This document shows positions 28,709 through 38,418 of a stretch of 64,000 bases of DNA, in pieces. Below the pieces are notes generated by a model, which had not been told where the DNA came from, made no database searches, and saw nothing but the letters and a program-made list of their open reading frames with translations. Within the stretch, counting starts at the first letter, position 1. Every line of letters begins with the position of its first letter. The DNA comes from Citrobacter gillenii (GTDB lineage: Bacteria; Pseudomonadota; Gammaproteobacteria; Enterobacterales; Enterobacteriaceae). The DNA lies in the NCBI RefSeq assembly GCF_013337685.1, contig NZ_SUQN01000006.1, forward strand, positions 62,001 to 126,000, written 5' to 3'. The position numbers and the translations under genes were made by a program.

Positions 28709-29127
28709 TATCTCGTATCACCTCCACGGTCGCTCCAGACGGAACGAACCCACAAGCCAAAGCTAAAGTGTTAACCCGGCTGGAAGTGGCGACACGATGA
28801 AAACGTCGTGTGCTTTTTGTATAAGCCGCGCGCCGCGTTTTATACCGATAAGAGTACGAAAAAGCAAAAGATAAATGCGCGCATTGCCAGCACCGTCAGG
28901 AAAAATTTCCAGTTACATTTTCGGTACAATGCGACCGTAGTCAAAAAAAGCTGGAAATCGGGCGAAGAACTGTCCTAAAATAGCCGTCCAGATGTTAATC
29001 CATCTATACCGATTAACACTCAGACTGCCAGTGTCCGAAATCTGCAGACTCATGGTAGAATCTTCTACACATGGCTATTCCACTCGACAGTTTGAGCTAA
29101 CCAAATTCTCCTTAGGTGAAATTAAAT
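28709..29127. other. Divergent speA / metK regulatory gap
   Basis: This 419-base gap holds no credible gene. On the right side are MetJ-like boxes (28982-29005) ahead of metK. The left side must contain the speA promoter and the ribosome site of the leader ORF. A GC-rich stretch (28825-28840, CCGCGCGCCGCG) interrupts otherwise AT-rich DNA. Confidence 0.6.
28982..29005. promoter_or_regulatory. MetJ boxes upstream of metK
   Basis: Three adjacent octamers, AGCCGTCC, AGATGTTA and ATCCATCT, match the met box AGACGTCT at six, five and five positions in register. Tandem imperfect boxes are how MetJ, with SAM as co-repressor, recognises its operators, and metK is a known MetJ target. They lie 123-146 bases ahead of the metK start. 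Confidence 0.6.
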
Positions 29128-30282
29128 ATGGCAAAACACCTTTTTACGTCCGAGTCCGTATCAGAAGGGCATCCTGACAAAATCGCTGACCAAATCTCTG
29201 ATGCCGTGCTGGATGCAATCCTCGAACAGGATCCGAAAGCACGCGTCGCCTGCGAAACCTATGTCAAAACCGGTATGGTTTTAGTTGGCGGTGAAATCAC
29301 CACCAGCGCATGGGTCGACATCGAAGAGATCACGCGTAATACGGTTCGCGAAATTGGCTATGTGCATTCCGACATGGGCTTTGACGCTAACTCTTGCGCA
29401 GTACTGAGCGCTATCGGTAAACAGTCTCCGGATATCAACCAGGGCGTTGACCGTGCCGATCCGCTGGAACAGGGCGCGGGCGATCAGGGTCTGATGTTTG
29501 GTTATGCCACCAACGAAACCGACGTGTTGATGCCGGCACCAATCACTTACGCTCACCGTCTGGTACAACGTCAGGCTGAAGTGCGTAAAAACGGCACCCT
29601 GTCGTGGCTGCGCCCAGATGCGAAAAGCCAGGTCACCTTCCAGTATGACGATGGCAAAATTGTCGGTATTGATGCGGTGGTTCTGTCTACTCAGCACTCT
29701 CAAGATGTTGACCAGAAAACACTGCAAGAAGCAGTGATGGAAGAGATCATCAAGCCGGTACTGCCGACCGAGTGGTTGAGCGCATCGACCAAATTCTTCA
29801 TCAACCCAACCGGCCGTTTCGTTATCGGTGGCCCAATGGGTGACTGCGGTCTGACCGGTCGTAAGATTATCGTTGATACCTACGGCGGCATGGCGCGTCA
29901 CGGTGGCGGCGCATTCTCAGGTAAAGATCCGTCTAAAGTTGACCGTTCTGCAGCCTACGCAGCCCGCTATGTCGCGAAAAATATCGTGGCTGCCGGTCTG
30001 GCTGACCGCTGTGAGATTCAGGTTTCCTACGCTATTGGCGTGGCAGAACCTACCTCTATCATGGTCGAAACCTTCGGTACCGAGAAAGTGCCAACTGAAC
30101 AGCTGACCCTGCTGGTACGTGAGTTCTTCGACCTGCGTCCATACGGCCTGATCCAGATGCTGGATCTGCTGCACCCGATCTATAAAGAAACCGCAGCCTA
30201 CGGCCACTTTGGTCGCGAACATTTCCCATGGGAAAAAACCGACAAAGCGCAACAGCTGCGCGAAGCTGCCGGACTGAAGTAA
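29128..30282 (+). CDS. metK: S-adenosylmethionine synthase
   Basis: This 384-residue enzyme joins methionine and ATP to make S-adenosylmethionine and releases phosphate and diphosphate. The N-terminal [11 protein letters not shown] motif and the later [19 protein letters not shown] phosphate-binding loop are intact, and the sequence is nearly identical to E. coli MetK. The start at 29128 (MAKHLF) matches the E. coli protein; the frame from 29116 only adds four residues. SAM feeds methylation and, after decarboxylation, spermidine synthesis from the putrescine made by the neighbouring spe genes. Confidence 0.99.
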   Translation: MAKHLFTSESVSEGHPDKIADQISDAVLDAILEQDPKARVACETYVKTGMVLVGGEITTSAWVDIEEITRNTVREIGYVHSDMGFDANSCAVLSAIGKQSPDINQGVDRADPLEQGAGDQGLMFGYATNETDVLMPAPITYAHRLVQRQAEVRKNGTLSWLRPDAKSQVTFQYDDGKIVGIDAVVLSTQHSQDVDQKTLQEAVMEEIIKPVLPTEWLSASTKFFINPTGRFVIGGPMGDCGLTGRKIIVDTYGGMARHGGGAFSGKDPSKVDRSAAYAARYVAKNIVAAGLADRCEIQVSYAIGVAEPTSIMVETFGTEKVPTEQLTLLVREFFDLRPYGLIQMLDLLHPIYKETAAYGHFGREHFPWEKTDKAQQLREAAGLK

Positions 30283-30307
30283 TTTACTGAATACCCCCGC
30301 TTACCAG

Positions 30308-30335
30308 GACCAGCCTTAAGGCTGGTCTTTTTTTT
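30308..30335 (+). terminator. Intrinsic terminator of metK
   Basis: GACCAGCCTTAAGGCTGGTC is followed by eight or more Ts, 25 bases after the metK stop codon. Stem and T-run are both strong. Confidence 0.95.
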
Positions 30336-30378
30336 AGCTGTACCTTAACATCCCTCTCCTCCCTGACTTTCAATGCAA

Positions 30379-30394
30379 ATGAAAGCGATTACAT
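30379..30394. promoter_or_regulatory. Distal GalR/GalS operator of galP
   Basis: ATGAAAGCGATTACAT keeps the core GAAAGCGATTACA of the Gal operator but differs from GTG...CAC at the outermost base of each half. It lies 182 bases upstream of the proximal operator, a spacing that would allow looping. Confidence 0.6.
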
Positions 30395-30560
30395 CCAGTC
30401 ATTATCATAATGAATTGATTTTACATCCCTTAATTTCTGCATTTTCATTATTGTTACATTACTTTTCAGTATCGTCTTAATTCCAGGCAATCACTCATTT
30501 TTCATTTTTATGAAATTGCATATTTTTCAAATAATTAACTTATAACAGCCGTGAATGCTA

Positions 30561-30576
30561 GTGTAAGCGATTACAC
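30561..30576. promoter_or_regulatory. Proximal GalR/GalS operator of galP
   Basis: GTGTAAGCGATTACAC matches the Gal operator consensus GTGKAANCGNTTNCAC at every fixed position. It lies 87 bases upstream of the galP start. Confidence 0.85.
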
Positions 30577-30579
30577 TAA

Positions 30580-30595
30580 TGTGATATTAATCTCA
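30580..30595. promoter_or_regulatory. CRP site of galP
   Basis: TGTGATATTAATCTCA matches TGTGA-N6-TCACA at nine of ten positions. It follows the proximal Gal operator by three bases, so repressor and activator would be side by side, consistent with galactose induction and glucose repression. Confidence 0.7.
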
Positions 30596-30662
30596 TTTTT
30601 TCACCCCGTACTCACCTACCCTTAACATCAACAAAAATAAGTTACCCAACCTGGAGGGCATC

Positions 30663-32057
30663 ATGCCTGGGAATAAAAAACAGGGGCGTTCCAACAAAGC
30701 CATGACATTTTTTGTCTGCTTTCTTGCCGCCCTGGCAGGATTACTTTTTGGCCTGGATATCGGCGTGATTGCCGGTGCATTACCGTTCATCACCGACGAG
30801 TTTCAAATTACCCCGCACACTCAGGAATGGGTGGTCAGCTCCATGATGTTTGGCGCAGCTGTAGGTGCTGTCGGCAGCGGCTGGCTCTCCTTCAAGCTGG
30901 GGCGTAAAAAAAGCCTGATGATCGGCGCGATCCTGTTTGTCGCCGGCTCGCTGTTCTCCGCCGCGGCGCCTAACGTGGAAGTACTGCTTCTCTCCCGTAT
31001 CCTGCTGGGTCTGGCCGTGGGCGTTGCGTCTTACACTGCGCCACTGTATCTCTCTGAAATTGCACCGGAAAAAATTCGTGGCAGTATGATTTCCATGTAT
31101 CAGCTGATGATTACCATCGGGATCCTCGGGGCCTATCTATCCGATACCGCCTTTAGCTATAGCGGTGCATGGCGCTGGATGCTGGGCGTGATCATCATTC
31201 CTGCCCTGCTGCTGCTGGTTGGCGTGTTCTTCCTGCCGGACAGCCCGCGCTGGTTCGCCGCTAAACGTCGCTTCGTCGATGCTGAACGCGTGCTGTTACG
31301 TCTGCGTGATACCAGTGCAGAAGCGAAACGCGAGCTGGATGAAATTCGTGAAAGCCTGCAGGTAAAACAAAGCGGTTGGGCGCTGTTTAAAGAAAACAGC
31401 AACTTCCGCCGCGCGGTATTCCTTGGCGTACTGTTACAGGTGATGCAGCAGTTCACCGGGATGAACGTCATCATGTACTACGCACCAAAAATCTTTGAAC
31501 TGGCGGGTTATACCAACACCACTGAGCAGATGTGGGGCACCGTTATCGTGGGTTTGACCAACGTGCTGGCGACCTTTATCGCCATTGGCCTGGTTGACCG
31601 CTGGGGCCGTAAACCGACGCTGATCCTCGGCTTTATCGTGATGGCTATCGGTATGGGCGTGCTGGGCACAATGATGCACATTGGTATCCACTCCGCTGCC
31701 GCCCAGTACTTTGCCGTACTGATGCTGCTGATGTTTATCGTTGGCTTCGCGATGAGTGCCGGTCCGCTGATTTGGGTACTGTGCTCTGAAATCCAGCCGC
31801 TGAAAGGCCGCGATTTCGGTATCACCTGCTCTACCGCAACCAACTGGATTGCCAACATGATCGTCGGCGCAACCTTCCTGACGATGCTGAACTCGCTGGG
31901 CAGCGCCAACACCTTCTGGGTCTACGGCGGCCTGAACGTCCTGTTCATCTTCCTGACCTTGTGGCTGATTCCGGAAACCAAAAACGTCTCCCTGGAACAC
32001 ATTGAACGTAACCTGATGAAAGGCCGTAAACTGCGCGAAATTGGCGCACACGACTAA
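30663..32057 (+). CDS. galP: Galactose:proton symporter GalP
   Basis: This 464-residue major facilitator sugar porter has 12 predicted membrane helices. Family signatures are present: the GRK loop after helix 2, PETK-like ends (PDSPRW and PETKNVSLE), and DRWGRK between helices 8 and 9. It imports galactose and glucose with protons. It is E. coli GalP length. The upstream region carries GalR/GalS and CRP sites, and a CTGGAGG ribosome site precedes the ATG. Confidence 0.97.
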   Translation: MPGNKKQGRSNKAMTFFVCFLAALAGLLFGLDIGVIAGALPFITDEFQITPHTQEWVVSSMMFGAAVGAVGSGWLSFKLGRKKSLMIGAILFVAGSLFSAAAPNVEVLLLSRILLGLAVGVASYTAPLYLSEIAPEKIRGSMISMYQLMITIGILGAYLSDTAFSYSGAWRWMLGVIIIPALLLLVGVFFLPDSPRWFAAKRRFVDAERVLLRLRDTSAEAKRELDEIRESLQVKQSGWALFKENSNFRRAVFLGVLLQVMQQFTGMNVIMYYAPKIFELAGYTNTTEQMWGTVIVGLTNVLATFIAIGLVDRWGRKPTLILGFIVMAIGMGVLGTMMHIGIHSAAAQYFAVLMLLMFIVGFAMSAGPLIWVLCSEIQPLKGRDFGITCSTATNWIANMIVGATFLTMLNSLGSANTFWVYGGLNVLFIFLTLWLIPETKNVSLEHIERNLMKGRKLREIGAHD

Positions 32058-32065
32058 TCACCTGC

Positions 32066-32092
32066 GGCTTCCTCCCCTCGCGGGGGGAAGCC
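32066..32092 (+). terminator. Probable terminator of galP
   Basis: GGCTTCCTCCCC...CGGGGGGAAGCC forms a strong 11-12 bp stem with a three-base loop, 8 bases after the galP stop. The following bases (TGCCTCTTGCAG) are only moderately T-rich, so termination may be partial. Confidence 0.65.
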
Positions 32093-32135
32093 TGCCTCTT
32101 GCAGTCCTTTTCCTGTCGCACTATCCTCTGGCGTT

Positions 32136-32657
32136 ATGAAAACCTCTCGTCTCCCCATCGCCATCCAGCAAGCCGTTATGCGCAGCCTGCGGGAAAAACT
32201 TGCCCTCGCCAATCTCAAGCTCGAACGCAATTATCCGGAACCTAAGCTTGTGTACCAACAGCGCGGCACTGCTGCGGGTACAGCGTGGCTGCAAAGCAAT
32301 GAAATTCGCCTCAACCCGGTGCTGCTGATGGAAAACGTCGAGGCGTTTATCAACGAGGTCGTACCGCATGAACTGGCACATTTGCTGGTGTGGAAGCACT
32401 TTGGCCGCGTACCGCCTCACGGGAAAGAGTGGAAATGGATGATGGAGAGCGTGCTGGGCGTTCCGGCCCGGCGTACGCATCAGTTCGAACTGCAATCCGT
32501 GCAGCGCAATACCTTTACTTACCGCTGCAAGTGCCAGGAGCATCAGTTGACCGTCCGCCGACATAACCGCATTGTGCGCGGTGAGGCCACCTACCGCTGC
32601 GTCCACTGCGGCGAACCGTTGATTCCCGGGCCGCAGGAAAACCCGGCGAAGGCCTGA
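32136..32657 (+). CDS. sprT: SprT family zinc protein
   Basis: The 173-residue protein (yggI) has the SprT-like metallopeptidase motif HELAH at residues 78-82 and a C-terminal zinc ribbon (CKC...H and CVHC). Related eukaryotic SPRTN proteases clip DNA-protein crosslinks; the bacterial role is not settled. It is eight residues longer than E. coli SprT at the C-terminus, ending in a Pro-rich tail. The neighbouring galP-side order is that of E. coli, but the next gene is not. Confidence 0.92.
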   Translation: MKTSRLPIAIQQAVMRSLREKLALANLKLERNYPEPKLVYQQRGTAAGTAWLQSNEIRLNPVLLMENVEAFINEVVPHELAHLLVWKHFGRVPPHGKEWKWMMESVLGVPARRTHQFELQSVQRNTFTYRCKCQEHQLTVRRHNRIVRGEATYRCVHCGEPLIPGPQENPAKA

Positions 32658-32669
32658 CATCCTCGTTCA

Positions 32670-33545
32670 TCAATCCAAAAAAGATAATGAACTCAACGTT
32701 TCCTGCAATAAGAGCCTTTCCTCCCCCTTCAGCGTTTGCAGCGGAAAGGGGAGACAAGGCGCAGACACTTTCCCCATCATTTCTGCCACCGTCGCGATCA
32801 CCCTCAGGCTACCGTGCCGTTGATAAAAGGCCCACAGAGGCTGGAGCGCGCTATCCAGTTGCCGGGTTTTGACGTGATCTCCCGTCAACGCGGCATTGGC
32901 TAAAGCACGTGAATAATGCGGGAACAAGCCTGCCAGGACGGAATACCAGACATCGCCTCCGGCTAACAGCCCTGAGGCAGCCTGACCGTCGCCACTGACA
33001 CCAATAGAGACGCCTGCCGGAAGACTGTTTTTTAGCCTGGCGATCCGTTCAGAGGTGAATGAAGCCAGTTTAATCGAACCAATAGCCGGTAAATTTGACA
33101 GCGCGATAAGCAGGGCATCGCTAAATTCAAACCCGGTGGTGGCGGGATTGTCATAAATACATAGCGGCACCGACAGCTCACGAGTGACTCGATCGTACAG
33201 ATCAAAAACTTCATCCACGTTCAGTCGCTGGTAAGAGACCGGGGCCATCAAAACGCCGCTGACACCCGCCTGCTGCGCATCATCGATAAGGTGCAGAATT
33301 TCTTCGACTCGTACGCTGCCAATGCTGGTAATAACGGGGATACCAGATGCCGCCTCAAGCGCTAACCGGGTAACGCGTAGGCGCTGTTCACGCGTCAGGT
33401 AGGCATAGCTCCCGGTTGAACCCAGCACACCGATGGAATCAACGCCGGCACCGGCAATATTCTCAATCAGAGAAAGCCATGTATTTTCATCAACCTCACC
33501 CGCCCTCAGCGGCGTAAGCGGAAACGCGCTCAACCCTTTCTTCAT
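32670..33545 (-). CDS. DapA/NanA-family aldolase or dehydratase, substrate unknown
   Basis: This 291-residue TIM-barrel enzyme keeps the family's Schiff-base lysine (Lys159 in SIKLAS) and catalytic tyrosine (Tyr131 in YDNPATTG). The first binding loop is GSTGS (42-46). The arginine that in true dihydrodipicolinate synthase binds the second substrate (YNVPSRTG) is replaced by Thr136, so it is unlikely to be DapA. The overall set fits the wider 2-keto-acid aldolase/dehydratase family. It is convergent with sprT (12-base gap) and has no transporter or sugar-kinase partner nearby. In E. coli K-12 sprT and endA are adjacent, so this gene is an insertion or retained gene here. Confidence 0.8.
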   Translation of the reverse strand: MKKGLSAFPLTPLRAGEVDENTWLSLIENIAGAGVDSIGVLGSTGSYAYLTREQRLRVTRLALEAASGIPVITSIGSVRVEEILHLIDDAQQAGVSGVLMAPVSYQRLNVDEVFDLYDRVTRELSVPLCIYDNPATTGFEFSDALLIALSNLPAIGSIKLASFTSERIARLKNSLPAGVSIGVSGDGQAASGLLAGGDVWYSVLAGLFPHYSRALANAALTGDHVKTRQLDSALQPLWAFYQRHGSLRVIATVAEMMGKVSAPCLPFPLQTLKGEERLLLQETLSSLSFLD

Positions 33546-33782
33546 CTTTTTTCCCGGTCATTAATTCGATAAAAACGGCTGTTATCTGGGCAATCTGCGC
33601 AACGCCCTGGTTCGCGCTCGTGACACGCTACTGTATGAGCAGGCGCGCTAAACAAGCAAACAATAATCCGCCGATAGCGCCTTGTTACTCAAAAGTAATT
33701 TCTGGAACTTATATGATTTAGCTGATTGCATCTGCCCGACGCTTTCGTTACGTTGCGGGCTCGTTTTGACACGGAGTGTGTG

Positions 33783-34490
33783 ATGTACCGTAATCTTTCT
33801 ATGGCAGTGGCGTTATTGGCTACTGCACTCTCTGGCCCGGCATTCGCCGAAGGTATCAACAGTTTCTCCCAGGCGAAAGCCGCTGGTGTAAAAGTTAATG
33901 CCGATGCGCCCGGCGATTTCTACTGCGGCTGTAAAATTAACTGGCAGGGCAAAAAAGGGGTCGTGGATCTCGAGTCCTGCGGCTATAAAGTGCGGAAAAA
34001 CGAAAACCGCGCCAGCCGTATTGAATGGGAACACGTGGTTCCGGCCTGGCAATTTGGTCATCAACGCCAGTGCTGGCAGGACGGTGGACGTAAAAATTGC
34101 GCCAAAGATCCGGTCTATCGCAAGATGGAAAGCGATATGCACAACCTGCAACCGGCAGTGGGTGAAGTAAATGGCGATCGCGCGAACTTTATGTACAGCC
34201 AGTGGAACGGCGGCGAAGGCCAGTATGGGCAGTGTGACATGAAGGTCGATTTCAAAGAAAAAGTGGCTGAGCCGCCTGCCCGCGCTCGCGGCGCCATCGC
34301 GCGCACCTATTTTTACATGCGCGACCAGTACAACCTGACGCTTTCCCGTCAGCAAACCCAGCTTTTTAACGCCTGGAATAAACAGTATCCAGTGACCGAC
34401 TGGGAGTGCGAACGCGACGAACGTATTGCGAAGGTACAGGGCAACCATAACCCATACGTGCAACGCGCTTGCCAGGCGCAAAAGAGCTAA
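33783..34490 (+). CDS. endA: DNA-specific endonuclease I
   Basis: The 235-residue periplasmic nuclease has a signal peptide (cleavage after AFA, residue 22) and the active-site EWEHVVPAW motif with His84. Eight cysteines suit disulfide bonding in the periplasm. It cuts double-stranded DNA and is inhibited by tRNA. The frame extends 19 codons upstream to 33726, but the signal peptide begins at 33783, the E. coli start. Confidence 0.97.
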   Translation: MYRNLSMAVALLATALSGPAFAEGINSFSQAKAAGVKVNADAPGDFYCGCKINWQGKKGVVDLESCGYKVRKNENRASRIEWEHVVPAWQFGHQRQCWQDGGRKNCAKDPVYRKMESDMHNLQPAVGEVNGDRANFMYSQWNGGEGQYGQCDMKVDFKEKVAEPPARARGAIARTYFYMRDQYNLTLSRQQTQLFNAWNKQYPVTDWECERDERIAKVQGNHNPYVQRACQAQKS

Positions 34491-34564
34491 CCTACACTAG
34501 CGTCAATATTTTAACCCATGCCCTGCCGTTTTGTCGGCCAGGGCCATGACGCGGATGGTTAACT

Positions 34565-35296
34565 ATGCGCATTCCTCGCATTTATCACCCTGAACCACTC
34601 ACGGCAGGCAGCCAAATTTCACTGTGTGAAGATGCCGCCAACCATATCGGTCGCGTGCTGCGCATGGGACCGGGCCAGGCTCTTCAACTATTTGACGGCA
34701 GCAACCAGGTGTTTGACGCCGAGATCACCCACGCCAGCAAGAAAAGCGTGGATGTGAAGATACTGAGCGCCGAACTCGACGATCGCGAATCTCCCTTGCA
34801 TATTCATCTTGGGCAGGTGATGTCGCGCGGTGAAAAAATGGAATTTACTATCCAGAAATCGATTGAACTGGGTGTAAGCCTCATTACGCCACTTTTTTCT
34901 GAGCGCTGCGGCGTTAAACTGGACAGTGAACGCCTGAACAAGAAGCTCCAGCAGTGGCAGAAAATTGCGATTGCCGCCTGCGAGCAATGCGGTCGTAACC
35001 GGGTGCCTGAAATTCGCCCGGCAATGGATCTGGAAGCCTGGTGTGCCGAGCAGGACGTGGGGCTAAAACTGAACCTGCACCCGCGCGCCAGCGCCAGTAT
35101 TAACACGCTTCCGCTGCCGGTAGAGCGCATCCGACTGCTGATTGGCCCGGAAGGCGGGCTGTCGGCAGATGAAATTGCCATGACTGCACGCTATCAGTTT
35201 ACTGATATTCTGTTAGGACCTCGCGTTCTGCGTACTGAGACAACTGCGCTCACCGCCATTACCGCGCTACAGGTGCGATTTGGCGATCTGGGCTAA
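34565..35296 (+). CDS. rsmE: 16S rRNA m3U1498 methyltransferase
   Basis: This 243-residue SPOUT-class, SAM-dependent enzyme methylates U1498 of 16S rRNA in the 30S subunit. The C-terminal knot residues are seen in [14 protein letters not shown] and [13 protein letters not shown]. An N-terminal PUA-like domain binds RNA. E. coli length. gshB starts 12 bases downstream and both likely share a transcript. Confidence 0.97.
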   Translation: MRIPRIYHPEPLTAGSQISLCEDAANHIGRVLRMGPGQALQLFDGSNQVFDAEITHASKKSVDVKILSAELDDRESPLHIHLGQVMSRGEKMEFTIQKSIELGVSLITPLFSERCGVKLDSERLNKKLQQWQKIAIAACEQCGRNRVPEIRPAMDLEAWCAEQDVGLKLNLHPRASASINTLPLPVERIRLLIGPEGGLSADEIAMTARYQFTDILLGPRVLRTETTALTAITALQVRFGDLG

Positions 35297-35308
35297 CGGA
35301 GAAGAACA

Positions 35309-36256
35309 ATGATCAAGCTCGGCATCGTGATGGATCCCATCGCAAGCATCAACATCAAGAAAGATTCCAGCTTTGCTATGCTGCTGGAAGCACAACGTCG
35401 TGGTTACGAACTTCACTATATGGAGATGGCCGATCTTTATCTGATTAACGGTGAAGCCCGCGCCCGCACGCGTACCCTGAGCGTAGAGCAGAACTACGAC
35501 AAATGGTATGAGTTCAACAGCGAACAAGATCTACCACTGGCTGACCTGGACGTCATTCTGATGCGTAAGGATCCGCCGTTTGATACCGAGTTCATCTACG
35601 CCACCTATATTCTGGAGCGTGCAGAAGAGCAAGGGACGCTGATCGTGAACAAACCGCAGAGCCTGCGCGATTGTAACGAAAAGCTGTTCACCGCCTGGTT
35701 CGCGGACCTGACGCCAGAAACGCTGGTCACGCGTAACAAAGTGCAGCTGAAAGCCTTCTGGCAAAAACACAGCGATATCATTCTCAAGCCGCTGGACGGC
35801 ATGGGCGGTGCATCGATCTTCCGCGTGAAGGAAGGCGATCCGAACCTCGGTGTAATTGCCGAAACGCTGACCGAACACGGTACCCGCTACTGCATGGCGC
35901 AGAACTACCTGCCGGCAATTAAAGACGGCGACAAACGCGTACTGGTGGTCGATGGCGAACCCGTTCCCTACTGCCTGGCACGCATTCCACAGGGCGGTGA
36001 AACCCGTGGTAATCTGGCGGCCGGTGGCCGTGGCGAACCTCGTCCGCTGACCGACAGCGACTGGGAAATTGCACGTCGTATCGGGCCAACGCTGAAAGCC
36101 AAAGGACTGATTTTTGTCGGTCTGGATATTATCGGCGATCGCCTGACGGAAATTAACGTCACCAGCCCAACCTGTATTCGCGAAATTGAGGCGGAGTTCC
36201 CGGTGTCCATTACCGGTATGCTGATGGATGCCATTGAAGCTCGCTTAGCCAAGTAA
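35309..36256 (+). CDS. gshB: Glutathione synthetase
   Basis: The 315-residue ATP-grasp enzyme joins gamma-glutamylcysteine and glycine, the second step of glutathione synthesis. The ATP-grasp glycine loop is seen in LDGMGGASIFRV, and the metal-binding end in EINVTSPTCIREIE. Length equals E. coli GshB. It follows rsmE by 12 bases with a GGAG ribosome site and is followed by a BIME. Confidence 0.98.
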   Translation: MIKLGIVMDPIASINIKKDSSFAMLLEAQRRGYELHYMEMADLYLINGEARARTRTLSVEQNYDKWYEFNSEQDLPLADLDVILMRKDPPFDTEFIYATYILERAEEQGTLIVNKPQSLRDCNEKLFTAWFADLTPETLVTRNKVQLKAFWQKHSDIILKPLDGMGGASIFRVKEGDPNLGVIAETLTEHGTRYCMAQNYLPAIKDGDKRVLVVDGEPVPYCLARIPQGGETRGNLAAGGRGEPRPLTDSDWEIARRIGPTLKAKGLIFVGLDIIGDRLTEINVTSPTCIREIEAEFPVSITGMLMDAIEARLAK

Positions 36257-36262
36257 ACCTGC

Positions 36263-36342
36263 GCCGGATGACGACGCCACGGTGTCTTATCCGGCCTACA
36301 ATTGCACCCCGTTGGCCGGATAAGGCGAAGCCGATATCCGGC
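36263..36342. repeat. BIME (two inverted REP units)
   Basis: GCCGGATGACGACGCC...CTTATCCGGCCTAC (36263-36299) faces GGCCGGATAAGGCG...ATATCCGGC (36314-36342). It lies between gshB and yqgE. Confidence 0.85.
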
Positions 36343-36431
36343 AATGTTATTTTCAGAGGGTGACAACTTAACGCTTTCCTCGCATACTGACCGTTGTTGC
36401 TTTTTTGAACCAGGAAACAGAACCTCTGACA

Positions 36432-36995
36432 ATGAATTTACAGCATCACTTTCTTATTGCCATGCCTGCTCTCCAGGATCCGATTTTCCGCCGTTCCGTG
36501 GTCTACATTTGCGAACATAATGAAAATGGCGCAATGGGGATTATCGTCAATAAACCCCTGGAAAACTTACAGATTGCAGGGATTCTGGAAAAGCTGAAGA
36601 TTACCCCTGAGACACGCGATCCGGCGATTCGCCTGGATAAAGCCGTGATGCTCGGAGGCCCGTTAGCAGAAGAGCGTGGGTTTATTTTGCATACCCCTCC
36701 TTCACGCTTCGCCTCCAGCATTCGTATTTCGGACAACACCATTATCACTACTTCCCGCGATGTACTGGAAACCTTAGGCACTCAGGAACAACCTTCCGAG
36801 GTGCTGGTCGCCCTGGGGTATTCATCATGGGAAAAAGGCCAACTGGAGCAAGAGTTGCTGGATAATGCCTGGCTCACCGCCCCCGCGGATCTCAATATTC
36901 TGTTTAAAACGCCGATTGCCGACCGCTGGCGCGACGCGGCCAAACTTATCGGGATCGATATCCTGACCATGCCTGGCGTGGCGGGACACGCATAA
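36432..36995 (+). CDS. yqgE: UPF0301 (DUF179) protein YqgE
   Basis: This 187-residue cytoplasmic protein has the DUF179 start [17 protein letters not shown] and the [14 protein letters not shown] motif. Its function is unknown; its genetic neighbourhood beside ruvX is conserved in many proteobacteria. The start at 36432 rather than 36405 gives the E. coli form. Its stop overlaps the ruvX start as TAATG. Confidence 0.94.
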   Translation: MNLQHHFLIAMPALQDPIFRRSVVYICEHNENGAMGIIVNKPLENLQIAGILEKLKITPETRDPAIRLDKAVMLGGPLAEERGFILHTPPSRFASSIRISDNTIITTSRDVLETLGTQEQPSEVLVALGYSSWEKGQLEQELLDNAWLTAPADLNILFKTPIADRWRDAAKLIGIDILTMPGVAGHA

Positions 36996-37411
36996 TGAGC
37001 GAAACATTACTCTCCTTTGATTTTGGGACCAAAAGTATTGGCGTGGCGATTGGTCAGCGCATTACAGGTACTGCCAGACCGCTGCCTGCTATCAAAGCGC
37101 AGGACGGCACGCCAGACTGGAACGTGATTGAGCGCCTGCTAAAAGAGTGGCAACCGGATGAAATCATTGTCGGTCTGCCGCTCAATATGGACGGCACCGA
37201 GCAGCCGCTTACTGCGCGCGCGCGCAAGTTTGCCAACCGTATTCATGGCCGCTTTGGCGTCACGGTCACGCTGCACGACGAACGCCTGAGCACCGTCGAA
37301 GCACGTTCCGGCCTGTTTGAGCAAGGCGGGTACCGCGCGCTGAATAAAGGCAAAGTAGACTCCGCGTCTGCCGTCGTTATTCTCGAAAGCTATTTCGAAC
37401 AAGGTTACTAA
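36995..37411 (+). CDS. ruvX: Holliday-junction resolvase-like protein YqgF
   Basis: The 138-residue RNase H-like protein has the acidic start [14 protein letters not shown] and the second motif [10 protein letters not shown]. It is essential in E. coli and takes part in pre-16S rRNA 5'-end processing; a junction resolvase role was proposed earlier. Its start codon shares one base with the yqgE stop, so translation is coupled. It is convergent with yggR (10-base gap). Confidence 0.95.
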   Translation: MSETLLSFDFGTKSIGVAIGQRITGTARPLPAIKAQDGTPDWNVIERLLKEWQPDEIIVGLPLNMDGTEQPLTARARKFANRIHGRFGVTVTLHDERLSTVEARSGLFEQGGYRALNKGKVDSASAVVILESYFEQGY

Positions 37412-37420
37412 GGCTCATAT

Positions 37421-38401
37421 TTACAGCCTGCCTTGCGCCTGACGCTGCTGCAGGCTCTGGGCAAATGTTTGCATACCCGCCTGTTGCCCGGTTTGTATCA
37501 CGCCGGGTAGCTGGTGGGTTTTCCCTTCACGGATCAGATTACTCACAGCCGACGTATTGACCAGCAGTTCAAATAACGCCACCCGCCCCCCCTGCCTGTC
37601 GGCTTCCAGTTTTTGTGCGAGCACCGCCCGCAAGCTACCCGCCAGTTGATTACGCACCGGGTCTTTTTCCTGTGCAGGGAACGTATCCACCAGCCGCTCC
37701 ACCGCCTGCGCCGCACCGCGCGTATGCAGCGTTGCCAGCACCAGATGCCCCGTTTCCGCCGCCGTCAGCGCCAGGCGAATCGTCTCGCTGTCGCGCAGTT
37801 CCCCCAGTAAAATCACGTCAGGATCTTCACGCAATGCCGCCCGCAGGCCGGCAGCAAAAGAAAGGCAGTGCACGCCAATCTCACGCTGTTGGATCAAACA
37901 ACGCTGGCTGGTATAGCGGAATTCAATCGGGTCTTCCAGGGTCAGAATATGCCCGTCAACGTGCTGATTGAGAGAGTCCACCATCGCCGCCAGCGTCGTC
38001 GACTTACCGCTGCCCGTCGCCCCGGTCACCAGAATCAACCCGTTTTCGCTGTGCAGCAGTTCTGGCAACGCAGCGGGCGTATGGAGATCATCCAGGCACG
38101 GGCAATCAAGCGGCAGCAGTCTCAGCGCCAGTGACGTTCCCTGCTGATGCGTAAATGCGCTGGCCCGTAAACGCCGGGAATCCGCCAGTGCGATAGCAAA
38201 ATCAACCTGACCCTTTTCCCGCCACTGTACCTGTTGTTGCTCACTGAGCCATAACATCAGCAGATTCTCCACGTCAGGCGCGGTAAACGGGGCAATTTCT
38301 ACCCTTCCACATATGCGCCAGCGCGCAGGCCATGCATTGCACAGGTGTAGATCCGACACGTTATGCTTTACACTAAGGGCCACTATTTCTTCCATATTCA
38401 T
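37421..38401 (-). CDS. yggR: PilT-like ATPase YggR
   Basis: This 326-residue type IV pilus retraction-type ATPase has Walker A GATGSGKS at 127-134, an Asp box (LEDPIEF) and Walker B with LGELRDSETI. The PilT family powers pilus retraction; enterobacterial YggR has no assigned pilus and its role is unknown. The start at 38401 matches E. coli; the frame from 38446 adds 15 residues. It is divergent from yggS, with only 17 bases between the start codons. Confidence 0.93.
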   Translation of the reverse strand: MNMEEIVALSVKHNVSDLHLCNAWPARWRICGRVEIAPFTAPDVENLLMLWLSEQQQVQWREKGQVDFAIALADSRRLRASAFTHQQGTSLALRLLPLDCPCLDDLHTPAALPELLHSENGLILVTGATGSGKSTTLAAMVDSLNQHVDGHILTLEDPIEFRYTSQRCLIQQREIGVHCLSFAAGLRAALREDPDVILLGELRDSETIRLALTAAETGHLVLATLHTRGAAQAVERLVDTFPAQEKDPVRNQLAGSLRAVLAQKLEADRQGGRVALFELLVNTSAVSNLIREGKTHQLPGVIQTGQQAGMQTFAQSLQQRQAQGRL

Positions 38402-38418
38402 ATGAACATCCTCGGAAA

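Larger units (their letters stand above)
30283..30662. other. metK-galP gap with galP control region
   Basis: This 380-base AT-rich gap contains the metK terminator, two GalR/GalS operators (30379-30394 and 30561-30576) and a CRP site (30580-30595). No extra ORF is credible. Confidence 0.8.

Noticed and set aside
34518..34546. Hairpin in the endA-rsmE gap as a terminator
   Set aside because: TGCCCTGCCG and CGGCCAGGGCA can pair but there is no T-run and the stem is imperfect, so I did not list it as a terminator.
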